A stretch of DNA of 56,078 nucleotides. Source: Bacteroidota bacterium (GTDB lineage Bacteria; Bacteroidota; Bacteroidia; Flavobacteriales_F; PHOS-HE28). Below are positions 8,021 to 16,331 of the stretch, in pieces (positions within the stretch are counted from its first letter, which is position 1; the number at the start of each line of letters is the position of its first letter). The notes under the pieces are model-generated. The model searched no databases, had not been told where the DNA came from, and saw only the letters and a list, made by a program, of their open reading frames with translations. Both the position numbers and the translations under genes were made by a program. The stretch covers positions 1 to 56,078 of the forward strand of contig JAKQEI010000021.1 of the NCBI GenBank assembly GCA_029573495.1, read 5' to 3'.

Positions 8021-9473
8021 TCACCTGCCGGACCGGCACCCAATTGGCATAGGTGCTGTCCAGGTAGGTCACCGGTCCAGCGGGCTGATCGGTGATGACG
8101 AAACGCACGGTACCATCGCTCATGGCGCGGTGGAAAGCGCGGTAGTCGAAGAGACGGTCGCGGCTGAATTCAACGATGTCCTTCTGGGTGAGGAGGCTCT
8201 GGCCGACGAGCAGATGCTCGAGGTATTCCCGGTACGTGATGAAGACCTTCTCATCCGGCTTCAGACCGAGCTCATTCACCAGGACATCGCGTACGGCAAG
8301 GTCGGTCTCCAATTGCTCCTGGTGCAGCGCATCCGGCTCACCAACGCGGTACCATGCGGCCACGCTGTTGGTGCGGAAGGCCGCGAAGAGGCAGCCGTAC
8401 AGTGCGAACGACCACGCGAACGCATTCTTCCAACTGACCTTCAGTTGAGGCAGCAGGACCGCTATCCCGATGAAGGTCAGCATCAGGCTCTCGTGGAGGT
8501 AGTTCAACCGGCTGCCGTACTTCAAGCCGGTGATCATCGCGAAGCCCAAGCTCAAGGGGATGGCCAACGCCAGGAAACGGCTCGGTTCGTGATCCGATCG
8601 CCAGCCGTGGAGCACGACCATGCCAGCCAGGAGATGCCAGCCGATGAAGTACTTGTAGGTGGCCGGTGCGAAGAGATCAGCCCACATCATCCAGCTGAAG
8701 CCGTTGCGCAGTCCGAGCACGACATTCTGATGGAAGGCTTCCAACGTGCCAAGCAGCATGGAGCAACCGAGACAAGCACTGAACAGCAGGAACTGGCTGA
8801 GCAGGATCTTCCGCAGTGCAGCCCATTTCCCGGTCAAAAGCAGATAAAGGCCGGGCGCGGCAGCAATGACAACGCCCGATTGTTTCGTGAAGATGGCCAG
8901 CACACCGAGCCCGGCAGCGATGAACAGATACAGGTCCCGTCGGTGGTGCAGCCAATGCACGAAGGATAGGACAACCGCAGCGGACAAGGCGAGCGCGAGC
9001 GCATCCATCCGCGAGAACGACTGCTCCCACGCGCAGCACAAGGTGATCCCCACTGCCAGCAGGCTGCTCCAGGTGGCTGCCCCGCCCAGTCGACATGCGC
9101 GGAACACGAAACAGCCCGTGATGAACCAGAGGGCAAGGGCAACGGTTCTGGACAACAGGAAGATGCTTCGCGCCTCATCGCCGTGGAGACCGATGAGCTT
9201 ACCGACCGCCGCACAGATCAGGTAATACCCCGGGGTGTACTGGATCACGTCGAAGGGTGCCTGCTCCGGATCCTCATAAAGGTCCTGGCCGAGCATCACC
9301 TTCTGGATCCCGTGAATGACGTTGTGTTCGACCCCACCAAGCTCCGTGCGGTATTGGACCAGCACCCCCACCCGCAGGACCAGGCTCCAAACGAAGACCC
9401 CGGTGACGATGACAATGACGAGATGACGCAGTGGTAGCCCACCCAGACGGCCTGTTTCCAACGAGGGGAGCAT
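7983..9473 (-). CDS. Multi-spanning membrane protein, GT-C-glycosyltransferase-like
   Basis: A 496-residue protein with about ten hydrophobic segments. After the first helix there is an extracytoplasmic loop with acidic residues (RTELGGVEHNVIHG) and the motif DVIQYTPGYYLI, the layout of GT-C lipid-linked sugar transferases (ArnT/PMT/GT87-like), whose first loop carries the catalytic acid. A soluble C-terminal tail follows residue ~390. The precise family is uncertain. It starts 15 bases downstream of the methyltransferase gene and its end overlaps the LTA-synthase-like start, so it belongs to the same transcription unit. Confidence 0.7.
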   Translation of the reverse strand: MLPSLETGRLGGLPLRHLVIVIVTGVFVWSLVLRVGVLVQYRTELGGVEHNVIHGIQKVMLGQDLYEDPEQAPFDVIQYTPGYYLICAAVGKLIGLHGDEARSIFLLSRTVALALWFITGCFVFRACRLGGAATWSSLLAVGITLCCAWEQSFSRMDALALALSAAVVLSFVHWLHHRRDLYLFIAAGLGVLAIFTKQSGVVIAAAPGLYLLLTGKWAALRKILLSQFLLFSACLGCSMLLGTLEAFHQNVVLGLRNGFSWMMWADLFAPATYKYFIGWHLLAGMVVLHGWRSDHEPSRFLALAIPLSLGFAMITGLKYGSRLNYLHESLMLTFIGIAVLLPQLKVSWKNAFAWSFALYGCLFAAFRTNSVAAWYRVGEPDALHQEQLETDLAVRDVLVNELGLKPDEKVFITYREYLEHLLVGQSLLTQKDIVEFSRDRLFDYRAFHRAMSDGTVRFVITDQPAGPVTYLDSTYANWVPVRQVNGRTILARTTNP

Positions 9474-9488
9474 GCGGTGAAGGTAGCT

Positions 9489-10178
9489 TCAAGCCTTGCG
9501 AAGCACGGCGATGAGCGAGCGCCCGAAGGAGCCTGCGACCAACCGATCCATGATGCGGCTGATCGGTATGATGCGCTTGTCCCAGAAGGCGATCTGGTCG
9601 TGGCTTGGAGCGGATCGACGAAGGAGCAGCTTGTTCCCCAGGGAGAGCAGCAGCCCTGTGCTGTCGAGGTAACGCATCATCAACACTTGCGATCCTGATG
9701 GGAGCGCTGCACGAAGGCTGGGTCGATCATAGCGTCGGAAATGCCCGATGGCCTGGTCGAAGGGACTGTAAAGGAACTGGAACGCCGGGACGACGACCAC
9801 GATTTGGCCGCCGGGTGCCAGGAGCTGCATGGCACGTTGCAACTCGCCTGTTGGATCGGGGAGATGTTCCAGGACATCGATATAGGCCAGCGTATCGAAC
9901 CGCTTGTGCGCCAGATCGGCGGTCGTCCCGTGGATGCGGTGTTGCGCCACGGTGCCCGGAAGCGTATCCACGGGTGTGCGCTTCAACAGCTTGACATCGG
10001 GCTCCAGGAAGGTGTATGCGGTCACGCGCTCGTTCGCCAGGAAGGACGCGTTCACCCCCAGACCGGATCCCACATCGAGCACCCGGCCGGAAACGTAGGG
10101 CGCCAGCACGGACGACCAATAGCGCTTCCAGTTGGTGGCATGTTGGAAGAGTTCCAGCTCGTCGCCGATGTATTCCAT
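9489..10178 (-). CDS. Class I SAM-dependent methyltransferase
   Basis: A 229-residue protein, starting at ATG 10178 (MEYIGDELELFQHATNWKRY), which leaves room for the divergent promoter at 10282; a longer frame reaches 10301. Motif I is VLDVGSGLG, with an acidic motif II (FLEPDV), motif post-I around YIDVLEHLPDP and LLAPGGQIVVVVPAF as motif III. The 'HFRRYDRPSL' stretch is common in methyltransferases found in glycan and lipid loci. It is the first gene of the minus-strand envelope locus, so a lipid or saccharide substrate is plausible but unproven. Confidence 0.85.
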   Translation of the reverse strand: MEYIGDELELFQHATNWKRYWSSVLAPYVSGRVLDVGSGLGVNASFLANERVTAYTFLEPDVKLLKRTPVDTLPGTVAQHRIHGTTADLAHKRFDTLAYIDVLEHLPDPTGELQRAMQLLAPGGQIVVVVPAFQFLYSPFDQAIGHFRRYDRPSLRAALPSGSQVLMMRYLDSTGLLLSLGNKLLLRRSAPSHDQIAFWDKRIIPISRIMDRLVAGSFGRSLIAVLRKA

Positions 10179-10281
10179 GTGGAGCGGGTCCGCTGGTCCG
10201 CGAAATAAGGCGTCGCGGACCGTGTTGACCACCGAACATCCATCCGCTGACAACTTCCGATGCGTCGCCGCTCCGCCCCGA

Positions 10282-10289
10282 TACCTTTG
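10282..10289 (+). promoter_or_regulatory. Bacteroidota -7 box TACCTTTG
   Basis: An exact TAnnTTTG match 23 bases before the ATG of the E1 fusion gene at 10313. It also argues against starting the divergent methyltransferase at 10301. Confidence 0.65.
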
Positions 10290-10312
10290 CACCCGCAGCA
10301 TTTCTGCCTATC

Positions 10313-12361
10313 ATGCCCACGCTTACCACCGAGGACCGCCAGTTGATCTTCGAACGGGGTGTCCACAGCGACGCCTTCCTCCTCCAGACCTACGAGAACC
10401 TCGTCTATCCGCGCATCATCGAGGAGAAGATGCTCAGCCTGCTACGCCAGGGGAAGATCAGCAAGTGGTTCAGCGGCATCGGGCAGGAGGCCATCAGCGT
10501 GGGTGCGGCCATGGTGTTGCACCAGGACGAGTACATCCTGCCGATGCACCGCAACCTGGGTGTCTTCACAACGCGCGGCATGCCCTTCCGCAAGCTCTTC
10601 GCGCAATGGCAGGGCAAGGCCACCGGCTACAGCAAGGGCCGCGAGCGAAGCTTCCACTTCGGCAGCCAGGAGCATAAGGTGGTGGGCATGATCAGCCACC
10701 TCGGGCCGCAACTCGGCATCGCCGATGGCATCGCGTTGGCACACAAGCTGAAGAAGGAGAACCGCTGCACGATCGTCTTCACCGGCGACGGCGCCACGAG
10801 CGAGGGCGATTTCCACGAGAGCGTGAACGTGGCGGCCGTGTGGGACCTGCCCGTGCTGTTCATCATCGAGAACAACGGCTACGGCCTGAGCACGCCCAGC
10901 AGTGAGCAGTTCCGCATGAAGAGCTTCACGGATAAGGCCGTCGGTTACGGGATCGAGGCGGTGCAGATCGCGGGTAACAACATCCTGGAGGTCTACGACA
11001 ACATCGCACGGCTGGCCGACAGTGTGCGCGAGAACCCACGTCCGATCCTGGTGGAATGCATGACCTTCCGGATGCGCGGTCACGAGGAGGCGAGCGGGAC
11101 CAAGTACGTGCCCAAGGAGCTGTTCGAGGTCTGGGGCAAGAAGGACCCGGTAATGAACTACGAGGCTTGGTTGCTGAAGATCGGTGTGCTGAGCATCGCC
11201 AAGCGCGACGAGATCCGGGCCCGCCTGAAGGACGGCATTGAGGATGATCTGAAGCACGCGTTCGAGGAACCGGAACCGGTCCCGGTTGAATCCGCTGAAT
11301 TGGCTGATGTTTACGCACCAACGTCGATTGATGGCAACCGTAGCGTCGACCCCCAGGGTCGACCTCCCGTTCTATCAGTGGAACTGGACCCTGCAGGTGC
11401 CCCTGAGAAGCGCCTGATCGACGCCATTCAGGAAGGCATGGCCCAGAGCATGGAGCGGCACCCACAACTCGTGCTCATGGGGCAGGACATCGGGGAGTAT
11501 GGCGGTGCTTTCAAGATCACCGATGGCTTCGTGGAGCGATTCGGTAAGGATCGGGTGCGCAACACGCCCTTGTGCGAGAGCGCGATCCTCGGCGCCTCGC
11601 TCGGCCTCAGCATCAAGGGCATGAAGGCCATGATGGAGATGCAGTTCGCCGATTTCGTGAGCGAGGGCATCACGCAGATCTGCAACAACCTGGCGAAGAT
11701 CCACTACCGCTGGGGGCAGAACGCCGACGTGGTGGTGCGCATGCCCACCGGCGCTGGAGTAGGAGCAGGGCCTTTCCACAGCCAGAGCAACGAGATGTGG
11801 TTCGTGAAGACGCCCGGGCTGAAGGTGGTGTACCCGAGCAACCCGTACGACGCAAAGGGCCTGCTGATGACCGCCTTCGACGATCCGAACCCGGTGATGT
11901 TCTTCGAGCACAAGGCGATGTACCGCAGTATCAACGGACCAGTGCCCGAGCAGCCGTATTCCATCCCATTCGGGAAAGCGCGCGTGGTGCGCGAGGGCTC
12001 AGCGCTCAGCATCATCACCTATGGTATGGGCGTGCATTGGGCCGCTGAGACCGTGAATGAGATGAATGCGGATGCAGAGGTGATCGACCTGCGCACGCTG
12101 GTGCCGCTCGACGTGGATACCATCCTCAATAGTGTGAAGAAGACGGGCAAGGTGCTACTGCTGCACGAGGACACGCTCACGGCGGGCTTCGGCGGTGAGC
12201 TCGCGGCCATCATCGCCGAACATGCCTTCGAATACCTGGATGCGCCGATCGTGCGCGTGGCGAGTTGGGATACCCCAGTCCCCTTCGCCATCCCATTGGA
12301 ACAGGGATTCCTGCCTAAGGGTAGGTTGAAGGCGGCGGTGGAGCGGTTGATAGGGTACTGA
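10313..12361 (+). CDS. Fused E1-alpha/beta 2-oxo-acid dehydrogenase (thiamine diphosphate-dependent)
   Basis: A 682-residue protein. The alpha half (residues 1-~320) has the thiamine diphosphate motif GDGATSEGDFHESVNVA starting at 158 and ending in IIENNGYG. The beta half (from ~363) has MGQDIGEYGGAFKIT, the RNTPLCESAILGASLGLS region and a transketolase C-terminal domain (VIDLRTLVPLD). It decarboxylates a 2-oxo acid and passes the acyl group to E2; branched-chain oxo acids or pyruvate are the likely substrates. Single-chain E1 fusions are common in Bacteroidota. The linker holds a short palindrome (11345-11363). No E2 or E3 gene is adjacent. Confidence 0.93.
   Translation: MPTLTTEDRQLIFERGVHSDAFLLQTYENLVYPRIIEEKMLSLLRQGKISKWFSGIGQEAISVGAAMVLHQDEYILPMHRNLGVFTTRGMPFRKLFAQWQGKATGYSKGRERSFHFGSQEHKVVGMISHLGPQLGIADGIALAHKLKKENRCTIVFTGDGATSEGDFHESVNVAAVWDLPVLFIIENNGYGLSTPSSEQFRMKSFTDKAVGYGIEAVQIAGNNILEVYDNIARLADSVRENPRPILVECMTFRMRGHEEASGTKYVPKELFEVWGKKDPVMNYEAWLLKIGVLSIAKRDEIRARLKDGIEDDLKHAFEEPEPVPVESAELADVYAPTSIDGNRSVDPQGRPPVLSVELDPAGAPEKRLIDAIQEGMAQSMERHPQLVLMGQDIGEYGGAFKITDGFVERFGKDRVRNTPLCESAILGASLGLSIKGMKAMMEMQFADFVSEGITQICNNLAKIHYRWGQNADVVVRMPTGAGVGAGPFHSQSNEMWFVKTPGLKVVYPSNPYDAKGLLMTAFDDPNPVMFFEHKAMYRSINGPVPEQPYSIPFGKARVVREGSALSIITYGMGVHWAAETVNEMNADAEVIDLRTLVPLDVDTILNSVKKTGKVLLLHEDTLTAGFGGELAAIIAEHAFEYLDAPIVRVASWDTPVPFAIPLEQGFLPKGRLKAAVERLIGY
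11345..11363. repeat. Palindrome inside the E1 linker
   Basis: GTCGACCC, a 3-base spacer, then GGGTCGAC: perfect 8-base arms within the coding sequence. It encodes part of a Pro/Asp-rich linker (residues ~345-351) between the alpha and beta halves. It could be an in-frame insertion of a small palindromic element. Confidence 0.6.
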
Positions 12362-12363
12362 AT

Positions 12364-13752
12364 TCACCGCAGCACTACCACATGCCCGCGGGACCGCTGT
12401 TCCTGCAACGGATAGGTGCGCGAGCGAGCATGAAGGTCTACCACGTACACGCCGTTCGGTATGTCCAACGCTGACCAGGCATCGCCTTCCGGGCTCTCGT
12501 GGACGATGCGACCCCAACGGTCGTGGATCCGGTAGTCCACCTGCCAGATGCGCGCATCGAACACGGGTGCGAATCCATCATTGAACGTGTCGCCGTTCGG
12601 CGTGAAGGCGTTCGGCAGATAGATGCTCTCTGGGCAATCCTCCAGCTCCACGATCACCGAGTCCACGATCGAGCCGCAGTCGTTGAAAGCCGTCGCACGA
12701 AAGACACCCGGCTCCCGGATGCTCCGTGCCAGCTGATCACTGCCATCCTCCCACATGAATCCATCCGTATGCTGGATACGCGCGGACAAGGTTCCTTCGA
12801 GTCCCTGGCACAGCGCGAGGTCCGGGCCGAGGTCCAACGTCGGAAGGGGAGAGGCATCGATCGTGATGGTATCGCTTACGCTGCACGCACCCAGGGATAC
12901 GGTCACCTCGTAGGTGCCTGCTGTGGTCACTGTTCGGACAGCCGCCGTGACCCCATCGGACCAACTGGTCGAAGTGGCACCAGCTATGGTCGCATCGAGC
13001 AGGAGGGAGGCGCCATCGCAGAGCAGGGTGTCCGCGCCCAGGTCCAGGTCGGGCAGCTCACTACGGACGAGCGACACGTCATCGATCAGCAGATAGGCGG
13101 TCTGGGTGTACCAGACACCCGGATTGAACATGGCAGCCGTGGTCTGTATATCGTTCTTGAAGTTGCCGATCACCACATGGTCCTCGCCTCCGTTGGCGAC
13201 GTAGCTGCCGCTCACTTCGGTCCATCCCAAGGTGTCGTTGATCAGGATACCTTGAGGATGGTCGATGTGCGCTTCCATGGGTAGCACGCTCCCGGACGCG
13301 GCGCTGATCGGTCCCACGGTGAACCGGGCCCCGACGCCATCGCACACCAGCTCGTGGTCGTTCGCAGCGTTCACGAACATGTGGAATGTGTAACAGACAC
13401 CAGCTTCCAAAGGCTCCAGCAATGGCGCCATGATGTACTCCCTCATCTCGGGGATCTCCGTTCGGTACACGAAGATCCCGGCGTATCCATCGCCCGTGCG
13501 GGGCCATTGGTAGCCACCGCTGGAGTTCGCAGGAACGCCCGCATAGTCCCCACTGGGGGCACACGCGTGGAAGAGTTCCGGTGTGCCTAGCGTTGGATTG
13601 GTCCAGGGCGCCGCATTACCCAGCATGCTGGCGAAGGTGGGGCAGCTGGTGAATCCCTCAAAACCCGGATTGGGTACGAGGTTCTGCCCGGTGATGTCCG
13701 GTGTGACCGGAAGGAGTATCGCGATGATGATGGTCCTGAACAAGAGGTGCAT
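12364..13752 (-). CDS. Secreted protein with gliding-motility-type C-terminal (T9SS type B) domain
   Basis: A 462-residue protein, starting at ATG 13752, which gives a signal peptide (MHLLFRTIIIAILLPVTPDI) followed by NLVPNPGFEGF, a common start of the mature part in Bacteroidota surface proteins. A carbohydrate-binding-like beta-sandwich covers ~25-240, followed by two Ig/PKD-like segments (DLGADTLLCDG and DLGPDLALCQG). The end carries the type B signature: LPNAFTPNGDTFNDGF, then 'RIHDRWGRIVHES' and an 'NGVYVVDLHA' strand. It is thus a T9SS cargo attached to or released from the cell surface. Its function is unknown. Confidence 0.88.
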   Translation of the reverse strand: MHLLFRTIIIAILLPVTPDITGQNLVPNPGFEGFTSCPTFASMLGNAAPWTNPTLGTPELFHACAPSGDYAGVPANSSGGYQWPRTGDGYAGIFVYRTEIPEMREYIMAPLLEPLEAGVCYTFHMFVNAANDHELVCDGVGARFTVGPISAASGSVLPMEAHIDHPQGILINDTLGWTEVSGSYVANGGEDHVVIGNFKNDIQTTAAMFNPGVWYTQTAYLLIDDVSLVRSELPDLDLGADTLLCDGASLLLDATIAGATSTSWSDGVTAAVRTVTTAGTYEVTVSLGACSVSDTITIDASPLPTLDLGPDLALCQGLEGTLSARIQHTDGFMWEDGSDQLARSIREPGVFRATAFNDCGSIVDSVIVELEDCPESIYLPNAFTPNGDTFNDGFAPVFDARIWQVDYRIHDRWGRIVHESPEGDAWSALDIPNGVYVVDLHARSRTYPLQEQRSRGHVVVLR

Positions 13753-13855
13753 CGATGCTGAGACGCTTCGGGATCCTCGATCCGTTGCTCCGGTCGGTCC
13801 AGATATCAACCGTTCGGCACGAGCTCCATCGGTCCATCCATGATCGTTCCTCGCA

Positions 13856-13863
13856 CATCTTTG
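13856..13863 (+). promoter_or_regulatory. -7 box variant CATCTTTG, 3 bases before ATG
   Basis: One mismatch to TAnnTTTG. It ends 3 bases before ATG 13867 and supports that start over an upstream ATG at 13840. Transcription would begin at or next to the start codon. Confidence 0.5.
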
Positions 13864-13866
13864 TGC

Positions 13867-14289
13867 ATGCCCCACGATCCCCACCTTGAGCAACGCCTCT
13901 CCGATGTCCTGCTCTCTGAAGACGTCACGGCCATACCGAAGAGGATGTTCGGCGGTGTCGCCTTCATGGTGAATGGACATATGAGCGTGGGCATCTCGAA
14001 CAAAGGCGCCTTGATGGTCCGCATTGATCCGTTGAGGCAGGACGAGCTTGAAGGATGGCCGGGCGCGCGGCCGATGGACTTCACCGGGAGACCCATGAAG
14101 GGCTTCCTTTTCGTGGATGCGGAGGCTGTCAGCACCAAGCCCACCCTGTTGAAATGGGTCCGGGTCTCGCTCAGCTTCGTCACGAGCTTGCCTCCCAAGA
14201 TCAAAGGCGGTGCTTCCAGGACCACCGTGAAGAAGACTGCGGTGAAGAAGGCGGTTGCAAAGAGCAAGGCAGGTCCTCGTAAGCGTTGA
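13867..14289 (+). CDS. TfoX N-terminal-domain protein
   Basis: A 140-residue protein. Residues ~1-110 match the TfoX/Sxy N-terminal domain: 'kRMFGGVAFMVNGHMSVGIS', then 'LMVRIDP', a GARPMDFTGRPMKGFLFVD stretch and a final helix-strand. The last ~25 residues are a Lys/Arg-rich tail (TVKKTAVKKAVAKSKAG), which suggests nucleic acid binding or simply an unstructured basic extension. In proteobacteria Sxy/TfoX promotes competence; these small Bacteroidota versions lack the C-terminal domain and have no assigned role. The start is fixed by the CATCTTTG box. Confidence 0.85.
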   Translation: MPHDPHLEQRLSDVLLSEDVTAIPKRMFGGVAFMVNGHMSVGISNKGALMVRIDPLRQDELEGWPGARPMDFTGRPMKGFLFVDAEAVSTKPTLLKWVRVSLSFVTSLPPKIKGGASRTTVKKTAVKKAVAKSKAGPRKR

Positions 14290-14412
14290 TCACGCCGGGT
14301 CCGCGGATCCACATGCCGGCCTTGACCGGATCGACCAAGGGTCATACGCCTTTCGTGCCGCGCGCTCCAGGAACATGTGGCACTGGCGCCGAACGATGCC
14401 GACATTCGTGAC

Positions 14413-14967
14413 ATGCGCGCGTTCCGCATAAGCCTGTTCCTCCTATTCGTGGGAGCCAGCCTGTGGTTATTGCTCAGGCGATCCTACCTGCTTCATGGTG
14501 AACAGGGGATCACCGACGCACAACGCTCCTTGTTGATGACCGAGGGCCGCAAGGCGATCATCACCGGGGATGTGCCTGTGGCTGCCATCCTGTTGCACAA
14601 GGGTGAGGTCATCGGTTCGGGTTATAACACCCAACGCGCCCACTGGGATGCGGCCGGCCATGCCGAGGTCAACGCGGTGAGCGATGCCATGCAACAACTG
14701 GGCTGGGAGGCCTTCAACAAGCTGGATCGGGACAGCTTGGTACTGGTGAGCACCTTTGAGCCCTGTTCCATGTGCCGCGGAATGATGGCGGAGCACCGGA
14801 TACGGCACATGGCGTTCCTGAAGCCAAAGGGACTATGGACGAGGCTCCGGAGCGACCTGGTCCGACTTCGCTTGGAGTGGAACCGTTGGGAGGTGGATGA
14901 TGAAGGTCTGCAGGATAGTCTATTCCGCGCGCATCCTGCCTATGACCCTGCCACGGCGGATCACTGA
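14413..14967 (+). CDS. Membrane-anchored cytidine/deoxycytidylate deaminase-like protein
   Basis: A 184-residue protein from ATG 14413; a GTG at 14377 is possible but breaks the hydrophobic N-terminus. Residues ~5-20 form one transmembrane helix flanked by Arg residues. The zinc motifs of the CMP/dCMP deaminase fold follow: HAEVNAV with the catalytic Glu, and PCSMCRGMM with two Cys ligands. The family hydrolyses the amino group of a cytosine- or guanine-type base. A membrane anchor is unusual for it. Neighbours give no pathway hint, and which side of the membrane the domain faces is not clear from charges. Confidence 0.8.
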   Translation: MRAFRISLFLLFVGASLWLLLRRSYLLHGEQGITDAQRSLLMTEGRKAIITGDVPVAAILLHKGEVIGSGYNTQRAHWDAAGHAEVNAVSDAMQQLGWEAFNKLDRDSLVLVSTFEPCSMCRGMMAEHRIRHMAFLKPKGLWTRLRSDLVRLRLEWNRWEVDDEGLQDSLFRAHPAYDPATADH

Positions 14968-14985
14968 CACGCGCCGACACGCAGT

Positions 14986-16230
14986 TCAATGACCCACGAG
15001 CACTCGTCCGCTCAGCATCCGGTCCCCATCTCGAACGACGACGAGGTAAACGCCCGACGGTGCACTTGAAAGATCGAGTTCACGTCCAGGACCGCTCGTG
15101 AGCGTTCCGTGGACCTTACGACCCACCTGATCGTATACCTCTGTGTGGAAAGGGCCATCCCAGCCGGTGTTCAGAAGGAAACGATCAGGACCCATGGATA
15201 GCGGGGTGATCAGCAAGGAGCTGCGACGCGCCCCACGATCCACGGCCACCAGGTCCGACAAGCTCGTGCTTCCATCCACGTCGATCTGCTGCAGCATGTA
15301 GTAGGAGATGCCGGCCAGGGGAGCGTCGTCGAAGTCCGTGTACTGAAGAAGTCCCAGGTGCGTTCCGGCGCCCGCCTGGCCCAGGATCGGATGCAAGTCC
15401 TGAGGATCGCGGCCCCGGTGTATCACGAAGGCTGCGTTGTCCCGCTCGGATACCGTGCTCCACTCGAGTCGCACGCCATCACCCTCCGGTGTTGCGGTGA
15501 AGGACAGCAGTTCGATCGGCAGCAATGTGCTACATGCCGTACCGGTGGGGTCGAAGTCCACCTGCAAGTCGTCGATGGCCATGTGGTGGTCGTTCCACGA
15601 GTCGTCGATGTCCGTCCAACGCAGCAGGATGTAATAGTTGTTCGGTACGGCTGTGGCGAAGGCCACGCACGAGCTGATGTCCCGGTACTGGTTGCATGGG
15701 TAGCCGGTGATCTGGTTGGAGCCGGCGGTCGTGCTGTTCATGATCTGCACGAAGTTGAGCGCAGGCACGCTCGCCGTGGCGCCCGCGGTGATCGCCGGAA
15801 GTGCGGCCGATACAACGTAGTCGACCGTGATGGTGTTCACCGTGCTGCCGTTCTCCGCGAGGGAGAGCTGGTAGCCCCGGTAGCTCACGCGCATGCTGTA
15901 GATGGGGAAGCCGGTCTGGTTGCGGAAGACCACCCCATATCGGATGAGCGAGGCACTACCACTGGCGCGGGACCCGATCTTCTGGTCGTTGTTCCCGGCA
16001 CATTCGTAGGTGTAGAAGCCCCCGGTGTTCGATGGCGCAGCAGCGGTGATGTTCTGATGTCCGGCGAAAGTGCCTGATGAACGATACCAACCCGGATAGG
16101 TCACATTGTTCGTCCAGGAAGTGACGTCCGTGGTGCCGAAATCCTGAACGTATGATCCCGTCGTTATCGAGACCTGTCCACACGCGCTGAACGCCAGCAC
16201 GAGCGAGGCAAGGAGGATGGGACGACGCAT
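14986..16230 (-). CDS. Secreted protein with T9SS type A sorting domain
   Basis: A 414-residue protein. ATG 16230 is preferred to a GTG at 16236 because a GACCTTTG box ends just before. A signal peptide (MRRPILLASLVLAFSACGQ) is followed by a beta-sandwich domain (~25-225) with strands such as ASLIRYGVVFRNQTGFPIYS. An Fn3-like 'LPIELLSFTATPEGDGVRLEW' region (~245-330) is a hallmark of Bacteroidota cargo just before the sorting domain. The last ~75 residues have the type A pattern (VYDQVGRKVHG ... SGVYLVVVRDG ... GRVLVGH). Its function is unknown. Confidence 0.85.
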   Translation of the reverse strand: MRRPILLASLVLAFSACGQVSITTGSYVQDFGTTDVTSWTNNVTYPGWYRSSGTFAGHQNITAAAPSNTGGFYTYECAGNNDQKIGSRASGSASLIRYGVVFRNQTGFPIYSMRVSYRGYQLSLAENGSTVNTITVDYVVSAALPAITAGATASVPALNFVQIMNSTTAGSNQITGYPCNQYRDISSCVAFATAVPNNYYILLRWTDIDDSWNDHHMAIDDLQVDFDPTGTACSTLLPIELLSFTATPEGDGVRLEWSTVSERDNAAFVIHRGRDPQDLHPILGQAGAGTHLGLLQYTDFDDAPLAGISYYMLQQIDVDGSTSLSDLVAVDRGARRSSLLITPLSMGPDRFLLNTGWDGPFHTEVYDQVGRKVHGTLTSGPGRELDLSSAPSGVYLVVVRDGDRMLSGRVLVGH

Positions 16231-16237
16231 GACCACA

Positions 16238-16245
16238 CAAAGGTC
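16238..16245 (-). promoter_or_regulatory. -7 box variant GACCTTTG
   Basis: Read on the minus strand, it ends 7 bases before ATG 16230. The first base differs from TAnnTTTG. It decides the start of the T9SS cargo gene. Confidence 0.45.
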
Positions 16246-16331
16246 GTCACCCGGCCCAGCTTCTTCGTGCTCGACCGGTTACCACATCCTTAATTCTATA
16301 CACGGGATGAGCGGGCGGAATGCCCTGCAGC

